Assembly (NCBI GenBank): GCA_024919175.1
Contig: CP103804.1
Span: 1,550,001 to 1,614,000, forward strand
Source of the DNA: Clostridioides difficile
GTDB taxonomy: Bacteria > Bacillota > Clostridia > Peptostreptococcales > Peptostreptococcaceae
DNA: 64,000 bases
Reading direction: 5' to 3'
In this document: one piece after another, positions 48,472 to 57,398 of the stretch
How the letters are laid out: every line of letters begins with the position of its first letter
How positions within the stretch are numbered: position 1 is the first letter of the stretch
Program-made: the position numbers and the translations under genes
Notes under the pieces: generated by a model
The model's input: only the letters and a program-made list of their open reading frames with translations
The model's database searches: none
What the model was told of the DNA's origin: nothing

Positions 48472-49473
48472 ATGAGTACAATAATACCAAAAGATTATAA
48501 AAGCAGTCTAAATGTAATTGATACACAAGTAGCTATAAAAAAATTAAAAGATTTCTTTGAAATGAGATTGAGTAATGAGTTAAATCTAATAAGAGTTTCT
48601 TCACCGCTATTTGTATTGCCTGAGACAGGGGCAAATGATAATTTAAATGGAGAAAAAGCTGTAAGTTTTGATATACCATTTATGGAGAAAAATGCAGAAA
48701 TTGTTCAATCACTTGCAAAATGGAAGCGATTAGCTCTTAAAAAATACGGTTTTGAAGTTGGAAGTGGTTTATATACAGATATGAATGCAATAAGAAAAAA
48801 TGAAGAATTGGACAATATACATTCTTTATATGTAGACCAATGGGACTGGGAATTAGTTATAGAAAAAAGTAGCAGAAATGAAAAAACTTTAAAAGATGTT
48901 GTAAAAAGATTATATGGAGTATTCAAAGATACTGAAATATTTGTGTGTAGTATGTATGAAGGTATAAAAGAAATTTTACCAGAAGAAATAACATTTATAA
49001 CATCACAGGAATTAGAAGATATGTATCCAGAGTTATCTCCTAAAGAAAGAGAAGATAAAATTGTAAAAGATAAAAAAGCTGTATTTATAACACAAATAGG
49101 AAAGACATTAATATCAGGAGAAAAACATGATGGAAGAAGTCCAGATTATGATGACTGGGAATTAAATGGAGATATACTATTTTATAACCCTGTTCTAGAT
49201 TCTGCATTAGAATTATCATCAATGGGAATTAGAGTTGACGAAGAATCATTAGAAAAACAGTTAAAGCTTGCTGGATGTGAAGATAGAAAAGAATTTGATT
49301 ATCACAAAATGCTTTTAAATGGTGAACTTCCATATACAATTGGTGGAGGCATTGGTCAATCAAGAATATGTATGTATTTCTTGCAAAAGGCACATATAGG
49401 GGAAGTGCAAGTTGGAGTATGGCCACAAGACATGATTGAGAGTTTTAGAAATGCAGGAATTGAATTGCTATAA
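48472..49473 (+). CDS. asnA: Aspartate-ammonia ligase (asparagine synthetase A)
   Basis: A 333-residue AsnA, a class II aminoacyl-tRNA synthetase-like enzyme that makes asparagine from aspartate, ammonia and ATP. Recognisable segments are ETGANDNLNGEKAVSF (about 49-64, partial), GLYTDMNAIR (about 99-108), DQWDWE (about 120), and GGGIGQSR (about 295-302, motif 3 Arg). The start is ATG 48472 behind AGGGAGTG; an in-frame TTG nine bases upstream is unlikely. Expression is governed by the Asn T-box in its leader. Confidence 0.96.
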   Translation: MSTIIPKDYKSSLNVIDTQVAIKKLKDFFEMRLSNELNLIRVSSPLFVLPETGANDNLNGEKAVSFDIPFMEKNAEIVQSLAKWKRLALKKYGFEVGSGLYTDMNAIRKNEELDNIHSLYVDQWDWELVIEKSSRNEKTLKDVVKRLYGVFKDTEIFVCSMYEGIKEILPEEITFITSQELEDMYPELSPKEREDKIVKDKKAVFITQIGKTLISGEKHDGRSPDYDDWELNGDILFYNPVLDSALELSSMGIRVDEESLEKQLKLAGCEDRKEFDYHKMLLNGELPYTIGGGIGQSRICMYFLQKAHIGEVQVGVWPQDMIESFRNAGIELL

Positions 49474-49664
49474 TTAAAAATAAATTAATATTATTGAAAA
49501 AATTATAGCTAATTTGAAATGCTTGAGTTATGATATAACATTCCATATGTAAGCAATACAATTTAAGTATAAACTAATTAATAAAATTTATATCTAAAAT
49601 ATTCATCAAATTAATTATATCGGTTATAATGTAGAGTAACCTATGATTATAAGAGGTGATAAAT

Positions 49665-50054
49665 ATGGAATTTTTTAAAAAAATTATTGATATAATTTTA
49701 GATACTCTAAAAAAAATTTTAGTGAGATTTAAAAATGCTAAATTTGGATTACTTTTTATATTTGATTTACTTAAACTACCAGACTTTATGACAGATAAAA
49801 GAATAAATATAGTTAATAAGGTCAGAGTAGTTTCTGTATTAGTTTTTACTGTATCCTATTTTGTATCTGGTATTGATATAATACCTGAAATGATTGCTGG
49901 AGTATTTGGATTTATAGATGATGCTATAGTATTAATTTGGAGTATAGGTCTTGTGAATGAAGAAATTAATAAATATAGAATCATTGCAAAAAAGGATAAA
50001 CATTCAAATATAATTGAAAATGTAGAATTTTCTATAAAAGATGAAGAAGAATAA
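49665..50054 (+). CDS. YkvA-like DUF1232 membrane protein
   Basis: A 129-residue protein with one or two hydrophobic segments (about 50-70 and 75-95). SGIDIIPEMIAGVFGFIDDAIVL (in parts) is the DUF1232 core, where the IDIIPE and DD motifs are conserved. Its role is unknown. The start is ATG 49665 behind AGAGGTG; the in-frame GTG at 49656 is part of that ribosome site. It is monocistronic. Confidence 0.82.
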   Translation: MEFFKKIIDIILDTLKKILVRFKNAKFGLLFIFDLLKLPDFMTDKRINIVNKVRVVSVLVFTVSYFVSGIDIIPEMIAGVFGFIDDAIVLIWSIGLVNEEINKYRIIAKKDKHSNIIENVEFSIKDEEE

Positions 50055-50081
50055 CATTTTATATGTGTTATTCTTTTTTTT
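50050..50081 (+). terminator. Terminator overlapping the DUF1232 stop codon
   Basis: AATAACAT (50050-50057) pairs with GTGTTATT (50065-50072), then C and eight Ts. The stop codon TAA at 50052-50054 lies inside the stem. Confidence 0.75.
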
Positions 50082-50104
50082 ATTAACAAAAAATGGTTAA
50101 ATTG

Positions 50105-50185
50105 TTGACGGAGAGATAAAACTCTATTATCATAATAAGTGGGGATTCAATGTTTGACAAAGTATTCAATATACAAGAATACTTA
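50105..50185 (+). promoter_or_regulatory. Promoter and inverted repeat ahead of the symporter
   Basis: TTGACG (50105-50110), a 17-base spacer and TATCAT (50128-50133). In the leader AAGTATTC (50160-50167) and GAATACTT (50178-50185) form a perfect 8-bp inverted repeat, a possible operator or RNA hairpin just before the ribosome site. Confidence 0.6.
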
Positions 50186-50215
50186 ATCTAAAAAAATTTA
50201 TGGAGGGTAAAAGTT

Positions 50216-51427
50216 ATGAGTAAAAAAAAGATAGGTTTAGTGCCTAAACTAATCGTCGGTATCATAGTCGGTATTTTAATCGGAAGTTATGCGCCAGAAA
50301 TAATAGTTCAAATTTTAGTAACAGTTAGTACTTTATTCTCAGCATTCTTAAAGTTTGTTATACCATTTATAATTATAGGATTTGTAACAGCAGGAATAGC
50401 TGACTTAGCAACAGGAGCAGGAAAGTTATTAGGAATAACTACAGGAATAGCATATGGTTCTACTTTAATTGCAGGAGTATTGTCATTTGCAGTATCTATG
50501 TTAATATTCCCAAATTTTATTGATGCAAGTGTAGCAAGTCAAATTGGAGACCCAGAAGCAGGAATGTTAGCACCAATATTTACAATTCCACTAGAGCCTA
50601 TGGTAGATGTAACAGCAGCAATAGTGTTTGCATTTGTAATGGGACTTGGGATATCAGCTTTAAGAAATCATGGAAAAGGAGAAGTTCTATTTAATTTCTT
50701 CCAAGAATTCCAAGAAATCGTAACGAAAACGTTGTCAACAGTAATTATACCTTTATTACCATTATATATAGCAGGAACTTTTGCAAATATAACTATAGCA
50801 GGACAAGTATGGACAATATTAGGAGTATTCTGGAAAGTTTATTTAGTAGTAATACCATTACACTTTGTATATATGGCATGTCAATTCACAGCAGCAGGAG
50901 CATTCTCAGGAAAGAATCCAATCAAAATGTTAAAAAATCAAATACCTGGATATTTAACAGCTATAGGTACTCAATCTTCAGCAGCAACTATACCAGTTAA
51001 TGTTGGTTGTGCAGAAAACAATGGAGTAAGTAAACAAATAAGAGAATTCGTTGTACCTCTTTGTGCAACAATCCATTTATCAGGTAGTATGATATCTATA
51101 ACAGGATTTACAACAGCCGTTTTAATGATGAATGGTATGCCTCATGGAATCGATGTACTATTCCCTTACATTGCAATGTTGGGTATAGCAATGGTTGCAG
51201 CACCAGGAGCACCAGGAGGAGCTATAATGAGTGCACTTCCTTTCTTACCAATGGTTGGAATCCCATCAGATGGTGGTCTTGCAAGCTTAATGATAGCTTT
51301 ATACTTAACTCAAGATAGTTTTGGTACAGCATGTAATGTATCAGGAGACAATGCGATAGCAGTTGTTGTAGACAAGATAAATGATGGAATGAGCAAAAAA
51401 GGAAACAAAGAAAAGCAAAGTGCTTAA
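50216..51427 (+). CDS. Dicarboxylate/amino acid:cation symporter (DAACS)
   Basis: A 403-residue glutamate-transporter-fold symporter with eight helices and two re-entrant loops expected. The HP1 serine-rich segment appears as TQSSAATIPVN (about 257-267), TM7 as the AT-IHLSGSMI region, HP2 as VAAPGAPGGAIM (about 333-344), and TM8 as LTQDSFGTACNVSGDNA. SstT/GltP-type carriers take up Ser/Thr, Asp/Glu or dicarboxylates with Na+ or H+. Which one cannot be told. It starts at ATG behind TGGAGGG and is monocistronic. Confidence 0.92.
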   Translation: MSKKKIGLVPKLIVGIIVGILIGSYAPEIIVQILVTVSTLFSAFLKFVIPFIIIGFVTAGIADLATGAGKLLGITTGIAYGSTLIAGVLSFAVSMLIFPNFIDASVASQIGDPEAGMLAPIFTIPLEPMVDVTAAIVFAFVMGLGISALRNHGKGEVLFNFFQEFQEIVTKTLSTVIIPLLPLYIAGTFANITIAGQVWTILGVFWKVYLVVIPLHFVYMACQFTAAGAFSGKNPIKMLKNQIPGYLTAIGTQSSAATIPVNVGCAENNGVSKQIREFVVPLCATIHLSGSMISITGFTTAVLMMNGMPHGIDVLFPYIAMLGIAMVAAPGAPGGAIMSALPFLPMVGIPSDGGLASLMIALYLTQDSFGTACNVSGDNAIAVVVDKINDGMSKKGNKEKQSA

Positions 51428-51442
51428 TTTATAATAAATAAA

Positions 51443-51478
51443 AATGAGTTATCTCAAAAAGAGATAACTTATTTTTTA
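51443..51478 (+). terminator. Terminator of the symporter gene
   Basis: AATGAGTTATCTC, a 5-base loop and GAGATAACTTATT are followed by Ts. Confidence 0.88.
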
Positions 51479-51556
51479 TATTTACGGTTTTTCTTCATTA
51501 AATTCATCCATTTTCTTTAATGATTGAAACGAATTTCTATAACAATTTTAAAAACA

Positions 51557-52045
51557 TCATATATTCAAATTATAGTGAGAGAGTTTCTTCTTGAGTTCTT
51601 CCTCTAACTTATTGCTGTGAATCATTTGGTTTGTTATACCAATTCCTGATATAAACTTGGCGTTTTTACATTCGTTTATAATATCTTTTTCGTAATCTCC
51701 CTCATAATCATAAAAAGTCCAAAAAGGAAGAATATATGCACTATGAAAGTCAACTTGCTTCAAAAATACTTTCATAGGATTTGCAGGTGCTCCTCCCCAA
51801 ACTGGACCACCTAAATAAATTTTTTGATATTTCTTCAATTCTGGTAGCTTGCCAGAAAGTTTAGGCATATTCTCAGACTTTATTTCTGCCTTAGCTTCTT
51901 CATATGCTTTCCACATATCGGAATTATATAGCCTATTAGAAATGATTTCGTAAATATCACTTCCTGTCATTTCTTGAATCTTTTTTGCAATCTGTCGTGT
52001 TACACCAGATTGGGAATAATAAATTACAATTGATTTTTCAGACAT
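51557..52045 (-). CDS. Flavodoxin-like protein
   Basis: A 162-residue flavodoxin-fold protein. The phosphate-binding loop YYSQSGVTRQIA (about 8-19) and the isoalloxazine loop YLGGPVWGGAPANP (about 76-89) are clear. The start is taken at ATG 52045, eight bases after TAGG; ATG 52051 is too close. It is the last gene of a minus-strand operon with two aldo/keto reductase frames (18-base spacing). It may deliver electrons to or act with that reductase system. Base composition resembles the reductase genes. Confidence 0.88.
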   Translation of the reverse strand: MSEKSIVIYYSQSGVTRQIAKKIQEMTGSDIYEIISNRLYNSDMWKAYEEAKAEIKSENMPKLSGKLPELKKYQKIYLGGPVWGGAPANPMKVFLKQVDFHSAYILPFWTFYDYEGDYEKDIINECKNAKFISGIGITNQMIHSNKLEEELKKKLSHYNLNI

Positions 52046-52063
52046 CACCATTACCTACTTTCA

Positions 52064-52912
52064 TTAGCGAACCTTTAGGCTGCAAATTGTTTTTACAAAT
52101 TCAGGTTCATGTTTATTATAAATTGTGCTGGCTCCAGTATCCAGTTCATCAATATTAAGCATATCTTCTTTGCTTAGTTCGAAATCAAAAATTTGAAGAT
52201 TCTTTTCCATACGCTCTTTATGAATGGACTTAGGGATAATGATTACATTACGCTGTATATGCCAACGTAGTACAATCTGTGCAATGGATTTTTTATGTTT
52301 TTGTGCAATATCTTTTAATACTTCGTTATCCCAAATATCACAACTACCTTGTGCAAGTGGTCCCCATGCTTCCATTTTTATATTGTGTTCTTTCATTGTT
52401 TCCAACAGCTTTTTTTGATGGAAGAATGGATGACACTCTACTTGATTAATTGCTGGAACAATTTCATTATGAATAATCAAATCTGTCAACTGGTCTGCAT
52501 CAAAATTGCAGACACCAATAGCACGAATACGCCCAGCCATATACAATTCTTCCATCGCTCGCCATGAACCATAATAATCTCCATAAGGCTGATGGATAAG
52601 ATAAAGGTCAAGATAGTCCAGACCTAATTTATCCAATGATGTCTGAAATGCTTTTTTTGCATTTTCATATCCCGCATCCTGAATCCAAAGTTTTGTAGTA
52701 ATAAACAATTCATCTCTTGGAATACCATATTTTTTAATTGCTGTACCAACAGCTTCCTCATTGTAATATGCAGTGGCAGTATCTATAGAACGATAGCCAG
52801 ATTTGATTGCATCTAAAACTGCCTGTTCACATTGCTTTTGTTCTGTCATCTGATATACACCAAAACCCTCAATGGGCATTTCCACACCATTATTTAATTT
52901 TATATTAAGCAT
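52064..52912 (-). CDS. Aldo/keto reductase (intact copy)
   Basis: A 282-residue NADPH-dependent aldo/keto reductase. The catalytic tetrad is Asp in RSIDTATAYYNE (about 41-52), Tyr50, Lys in FITTKLW (about 75), and His in LIHQPYG (about 107). The C-terminal IIPKSIHKERMEKNL binds the NADP phosphate. Substrates may be methylglyoxal or other carbonyls. It starts at ATG behind GGAGGA. Arg codons include many CGN, unlike most of the chromosome. It is a paralogue of the truncated frame just upstream. Confidence 0.93.
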   Translation of the reverse strand: MLNIKLNNGVEMPIEGFGVYQMTEQKQCEQAVLDAIKSGYRSIDTATAYYNEEAVGTAIKKYGIPRDELFITTKLWIQDAGYENAKKAFQTSLDKLGLDYLDLYLIHQPYGDYYGSWRAMEELYMAGRIRAIGVCNFDADQLTDLIIHNEIVPAINQVECHPFFHQKKLLETMKEHNIKMEAWGPLAQGSCDIWDNEVLKDIAQKHKKSIAQIVLRWHIQRNVIIIPKSIHKERMEKNLQIFDFELSKEDMLNIDELDTGASTIYNKHEPEFVKTICSLKVR

Positions 52913-53282
52913 ATCTACATCCTCCTTTATTTTTAAACTCTAAATAATCTGACATAGACTGGTGTAGAAGTTCTAAATCAATATAATCAAGCCCCAGCTT
53001 TTTAAGAGAACATTCAACTGCTTCTTTTGTTTTTTCATAACCAAAATCTTGAACCCATACTTTTGTAGTAATGAATATTTCTTCTCGTGGTATTCCACTT
53101 TTTTTAATCGCCTTGCCTACTGCGTTCTCATTACCATAAGAAGCTGCAGTATCAATCAGTCTGTACCCTGCTTGTAATGCAGTAAGAACTGCCTGCTCAC
53201 ATTCATTACCATCAGGAATCTGATACACTCCGAAGCCTTCAAATGGCATTTCCACTCCATTACTTAATTTTATACTTTGCAT
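52905..53282 (-). pseudogene. Truncated aldo/keto reductase paralogue
   Basis: A 125-residue frame matches the first ~108 residues of the downstream reductase (SNGVEMPFEGFGVYQ, then LIDTAASYGNENAVG and FITTKVWVQDFGYE), including the Asp, Tyr and Lys catalytic positions. It diverges after ELLHQSMSDY and stops; the Arg/NADP-binding half is missing. Its stop lies 8 bases inside the next gene, whose ribosome site is intact. This looks like an internal deletion after tandem duplication. A surviving function is unlikely. The start is ATG 53282 behind GGAGTG. Confidence 0.82.
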
Positions 53283-53334
53283 ATTTATCACACTCCATTT
53301 CTTTTTCTATAATTTCATTATAATTAAAGCTTCA

Positions 53335-53386
53335 TTGACTAGGAATTACCAGTTATGATATAATTGTATTTACTAAAAGTAAATAC
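53335..53386 (+). promoter_or_regulatory. Promoter and perfect inverted repeat of the LysR gene
   Basis: TTGACT (53335-53340), an 18-base spacer and TG-A-TATAAT (53356-53364). GTATTTACT-AAA-AGTAAATAC (53366-53386) is a perfect 9-bp inverted repeat covering the expected start of transcription and abutting the ribosome site. It is a good autorepression operator candidate. Confidence 0.65.
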
Positions 53387-53396
53387 GAGGTGAGAT

Positions 53397-54290
53397 ATGT
53401 ATAATCCATTACTAAAAACTTTTATTCAAGTTGCAGATATGGGTAGTTTTACACAGGCTGCTGAAAAACTATATATTACTCCTGCTTCTGTAATGAAACA
53501 AATAAATTCCCTTGAAAATCATATAGGAGTAAAACTCCTGATACGAACCAATCAAGGAATTATTCTTACATCAGCAGGACAGGTTTTCTATAAAGAAGCT
53601 ATTAAAATGATTCAGTTTTCTAATAAAGCTATCTCAAAGGTCAAAAAAACGGCTGGAACACCAAATTATGTTCTTAGAATTGGAACATCTCTATTAAATC
53701 CATGTCGTACTTTTTTTAAGCTATGGAAGTCTATCAATGAGAGACATTTAGAATATCAGTTAAAAATTGTTACTTTTGAAGATGACCATACAAATATTCT
53801 TTCTACGATTGAGAATCTAGGGAAAAATATTGATTTTTTTGTAGGAACTTGTGGTTCAAGGCCTTGGCTAGCAAGATGTAACTTTTATCCTCTTGGATAT
53901 CATTATTTGAGTATTGCAGTACCTCATGGACACCCACTCGTAGACTGTATTAGCATTGACCTTTCAAGTCTTCATGGCAACACATTGATGATGGGGCGAC
54001 GTGGAGATTCAGAATTTATTGACAAATTCCGAGACATATTAGAAACAGAACACCCACAAATCCATATTCAGGATACATCTTATTATTATGATGTTGAGGT
54101 TTTTAATGAATGTGAACAAACTGGAAGTGTGCTGTTAACGTTGGATGTATGGGAAGATGTACACCCATCTTTAATTACAATTCCTCTGACAGAGAAGTTT
54201 GCAAATCCATATGGAATTATTTACTCTCAAGATTGTACAAATGAAATGAAACAATTTATTGAGCTTATTGAGAACTCAATAACCAAATAA
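53397..54290 (+). CDS. LysR-family regulator next to the aldo/keto reductase operon
   Basis: A 297-residue LysR regulator: N-terminal winged HTH (about 1-60, AAEKLYITPASVMKQINSLENHIG) and a C-terminal effector-binding domain (about 90-295). It is divergent from the reductase-flavodoxin operon, its probable target. Of nine Arg codons read, five are CGN, consistent with shared foreign origin of this block. It starts at ATG behind GAGGTG. Confidence 0.88.
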   Translation: MYNPLLKTFIQVADMGSFTQAAEKLYITPASVMKQINSLENHIGVKLLIRTNQGIILTSAGQVFYKEAIKMIQFSNKAISKVKKTAGTPNYVLRIGTSLLNPCRTFFKLWKSINERHLEYQLKIVTFEDDHTNILSTIENLGKNIDFFVGTCGSRPWLARCNFYPLGYHYLSIAVPHGHPLVDCISIDLSSLHGNTLMMGRRGDSEFIDKFRDILETEHPQIHIQDTSYYYDVEVFNECEQTGSVLLTLDVWEDVHPSLITIPLTEKFANPYGIIYSQDCTNEMKQFIELIENSITK

Positions 54291-54376
54291 ACAAAAACAA
54301 TAGTCTACATAAAAAAGTAATTCTGTTGATTTATGCACAGAAGCATTTACTCAAAGCATAAAACAGTAACGAAAAT

Positions 54377-54408
54377 AAGCGTGCAAATTCATATAGAAAT
54401 GCACGCTT
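54377..54408 (+). terminator. Terminator of the LysR gene
   Basis: AAGCGTGCA (54377-54385) pairs with TGCACGCTT (54400-54408). The following T tract is interrupted. Confidence 0.6.
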
Positions 54409-54458
54409 TATCATTTATTTAATAATATTCTATTTACTATATTTATAGAGCGTTAATT

Positions 54459-55532
54459 TTAAAAAATTGCCTTAAAAGAGGATATTAAAAATTTATTTTC
54501 ATTAGGTTTTAATATGCATACCCTAAAAAAATATTCATCTAAACCTTCGAATGAATAACAATCTCTTATTATTATTCTTTGAGGAATTAGTTTCTCACGA
54601 AGGGATTTAGCAGTAAATTCCTTCGTCTTAATTTTACATAATATGAAATTACCTTTAGTATCATATACATTTAAGCTTTTTATGCTTTTAAGTTCCTTAA
54701 GTAAATAATCTCTTTCAGTATTCATTAAAGAAATAGTACTTGATATAAAATTAAAATCATTAAACATGATTTCTCCCATTTTAGAAGCCACTATATTGAT
54801 ATTCCATAAATCTAAGTTATTATTTATTTTATTCTTAACATCATTATCAGAGATAAGACCATATCCAAGTCTTATGCCAGGTGTTGAAAAAAACTTTGAT
54901 GTTCCTCTTATAACAAATAAATTAGAGTAATCATCAACTAATTGAGTAGAAGAGTATATGCTTGTATCAGTAAACTCTACATACGTTTCATCAATCATTA
55001 AAAATTTATCTGTGTTTTTTAATAGTTCTCTTATTTCTATTTTAGTAAATGCAAATCCAGTTGGATTACTAGGATTGCAAATTACAATTAAATCATAGTC
55101 TTTAGAGTTAATAGTCTTTATAAGATTTTCTAATTCTATATGAAAATCATCTTCTTCTTTAGCAAAATATTTATCTATAGAACAATTAATTTTAGATAGT
55201 TCTTTTTCATACTCTGAATAAGCAGGAGAAAGCAAAAGAGCTTGTTTAGGGTTAATTGTATGTATGAAAGATGAAATTAATTCTGTAGCTCCACTACCAA
55301 GTACTATATTATCTATAGAACACTTACAGTAGTTAGATATAGAAGTTTTTAGGTCTATGTAATCAGGGTCAGGATACATAGATACTATATCTATATTGTT
55401 TATAATGTATTGTTTGGCTAAATCTGATGTACCAAAAGGATTTATATTAGAACTAAAATCCATAAATTCTTCTTTTGAAAAGCCATACTTACTAGATAAA
55501 CTATATAAATTAGCTCCATGATTTGTGCTCAT
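54459..55532 (-). CDS. CobD/HisC-like PLP-dependent enzyme
   Basis: A 357-residue fold-type I aminotransferase-like protein. MDFSSNINPFG near the N terminus (about 24-34) is the hallmark of threonine-phosphate decarboxylases (CobD) of cobamide synthesis; HisC paralogues have a different start. Other PLP elements are NPSNPTG (about 150-156), the Asp-x-x-Tyr pair MIDETYVEF, and the Lys in RGTSKFFSTPGIRLG. No cobalamin gene is adjacent, so HisC-like activity on another substrate is possible. It starts at ATG behind GGAGGTAC and is monocistronic. Confidence 0.8.
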   Translation of the reverse strand: MSTNHGANLYSLSSKYGFSKEEFMDFSSNINPFGTSDLAKQYIINNIDIVSMYPDPDYIDLKTSISNYCKCSIDNIVLGSGATELISSFIHTINPKQALLLSPAYSEYEKELSKINCSIDKYFAKEEDDFHIELENLIKTINSKDYDLIVICNPSNPTGFAFTKIEIRELLKNTDKFLMIDETYVEFTDTSIYSSTQLVDDYSNLFVIRGTSKFFSTPGIRLGYGLISDNDVKNKINNNLDLWNINIVASKMGEIMFNDFNFISSTISLMNTERDYLLKELKSIKSLNVYDTKGNFILCKIKTKEFTAKSLREKLIPQRIIIRDCYSFEGLDEYFFRVCILKPNENKFLISSFKAIF

Positions 55533-55715
55533 AAAAGTACCTCCAAAAATAAAATTATATAATTAATAAAAATAACTGATTAATATATTTACATATAGAT
55601 TATAATACAAAGGAATATTTATTCCAAATATTTAAGAGAAAAAGCAAAAAAGTATGGATAAGCTGTTAATTTAGGTTTAAAAATGATGAAAAAGATTTTA
55701 ATTGATATTTTAGTA

Positions 55716-55724
55716 TGCTATAAT
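55716..55724 (+). promoter_or_regulatory. Extended -10 promoter of hpt
   Basis: TG-C-TATAAT at 55716-55724 lies 37 bases before the hpt start; there is no convincing -35 box. Confidence 0.5.
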
Positions 55725-55760
55725 ATATAGGTTAATAGATGGAAAGCGGGAGGATTCAAG

Positions 55761-56288
55761 ATGTACAAAGTTACAGGAAAAATGTTGACAGAAGAACAGA
55801 TAAAAGCAAAAGTTTATGAATTAGGTAAAAAAATAGAAGAAGATTTTAAAGATGAAGATTTACTAGTAGTAGGTATACTTAAAGGAGCTAGTGTATTTGT
55901 TTCAGATTTAATAAGATGTATAGATTTAGATGTAAATATAGATTTTATGAGTGTTACAAGTTATGGAAATTCAACAGAATCTTCTGGGACAGTTAAAATA
56001 TTAAAAGACTTAGACGTAGATATTGAAGGAAAGAATGTGTTAATTGTAGAGGATATAATAGATTCTGGTTTGACATTAAGCAATCTAGTTGCAGCTTTAA
56101 AAACTAGAAATCCAAAATCTCTAAAACTGTGTACTCTACTTGATAAACCTCAAAGAAGAAAAGCTAATATACCTGTAGATTATGTTGGATTTGTTATAGA
56201 AGATAAATTCATTGTTGGTTATGGAATAGATTATGCTGAAAAATATAGAAATTTACCTTATATAGGTATAGTTGAGGATGTAGAATAG
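55761..56288 (+). CDS. hpt: Hypoxanthine phosphoribosyltransferase
   Basis: A 175-residue type I phosphoribosyltransferase. The PRPP motif VLIVEDIIDSGLT (about 94-106) and the flexible-loop region SVTSYGNSTESSG (about 67-79) are intact, as is the LKGASVF loop. It converts hypoxanthine and guanine with PRPP to IMP and GMP, completing purine salvage together with the guanine-regulated permease at 36.3 kb. It starts at ATG with GGGAGG upstream. Confidence 0.95.
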   Translation: MYKVTGKMLTEEQIKAKVYELGKKIEEDFKDEDLLVVGILKGASVFVSDLIRCIDLDVNIDFMSVTSYGNSTESSGTVKILKDLDVDIEGKNVLIVEDIIDSGLTLSNLVAALKTRNPKSLKLCTLLDKPQRRKANIPVDYVGFVIEDKFIVGYGIDYAEKYRNLPYIGIVEDVE

Positions 56289-56304
56289 ACTTAAATGTGA
56301 ATTG

Positions 56305-56338
56305 AAAGCACTAATCTCTGTAGGAGTTAGTGCTTTTT
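56305..56338 (+). terminator. Terminator of hpt
   Basis: AAAGCACTAA (56305-56314) pairs with TTAGTGCTTT (56327-56336), then Ts. Confidence 0.82.
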
Positions 56339-56376
56339 AATTAAGTATATAAAATTTTAGTAAAGGAGACATCTAT

Positions 56377-57309
56377 ATGGATATTCAATTGAGTATATTA
56401 TTATTTTTCCAGAGTTTAAGAAATCCATTTTTAAACTTTATATTTCTTGTATTTACAGTAAGTACAGAAGCACCATTATTGATATTAATTACAGCAGCTA
56501 TATATTGGTGTATAAATAAAAAATGTGGACAAAAAATGTTGTTTGCGATAGTTGGAAATTTTGTTGTGAACCTAAGTATCAAAGAATTTGTAAAGGCTCC
56601 TAGACCAATAGGTATAAAAGGTCTTGAATCGCTGAGAGTTTCTACTGCTGGAGGATACTCTTTTCCAAGTGCACATACTCAAACTGCAACTACATTTTGG
56701 GTTAGTATTATGACTATATTTAAAAGAAACTATATACATTTATTGGGTGCAGTAATGGTTTTAGGTGTAGGATTATCTAGACTATATTTAGCTGTTCATT
56801 GGCCTATAGATGTAATCGCTGGCTGGATACTTGGCATATTTTTTACAGTTGTATTTGTAAAAATATTTGACTATATCGATGATAATAAAAAATATATTTT
56901 TCTTGTAGCTTTACTTATCCCATTTATATTAATAGCAATATTTCTAAAAAGCCCAGAATATTTTGAAAAATTTGGTATTTTAGTAGGATTTATATTTGGG
57001 TATATAGTTGAGGATAAATTTATTAGATTTACTACAGAAAATAATAATAAAAAAATTAATTTTAGTAATAAAAATAAAAAGCACAAAAACATAATATTTT
57101 CGAGAATATGTAGATTTTTGATTGGAATAGTCACAATAGGGATTTTATATGTTGGTATTAAAGTATTGATTTCAATATTGATAACGACTTTAAATATAAG
57201 TGACTCTAGTATGAGTATAATTTTTATGAATTTTATTAAGTATACACTGGTTGTTTTTTATGGAATAGCAGGAGCTCCTGCATTATTTAAAATTTTGAAA
57301 TTAAATTAA
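56377..57309 (+). CDS. PAP2-family membrane phosphatase
   Basis: A 310-residue membrane protein with about eight helices. The three PAP2 phosphatase motifs are present: K-x6-RP (KEFVKAPRP), PSAH (SFPSAHTQTA), and SR-x5-H-x3-D (SRLYLAVHWPID). The catalytic His is in PSAH. Likely substrates are undecaprenyl pyrophosphate, phosphatidate or other lipid phosphates on the outer face. It is longer than BcrC-type enzymes because of an extra C-terminal membrane segment. It starts at ATG behind AAAGGAG. Confidence 0.88.
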   Translation: MDIQLSILLFFQSLRNPFLNFIFLVFTVSTEAPLLILITAAIYWCINKKCGQKMLFAIVGNFVVNLSIKEFVKAPRPIGIKGLESLRVSTAGGYSFPSAHTQTATTFWVSIMTIFKRNYIHLLGAVMVLGVGLSRLYLAVHWPIDVIAGWILGIFFTVVFVKIFDYIDDNKKYIFLVALLIPFILIAIFLKSPEYFEKFGILVGFIFGYIVEDKFIRFTTENNNKKINFSNKNKKHKNIIFSRICRFLIGIVTIGILYVGIKVLISILITTLNISDSSMSIIFMNFIKYTLVVFYGIAGAPALFKILKLN

Positions 57310-57398
57310 TTTAATTTGTTCTATTGATAGATATTAATTTGTTATTAATGGATACTAATTTAAATTTAAAAAATTTAAGGGTAGAAAAGAGTGATTAT

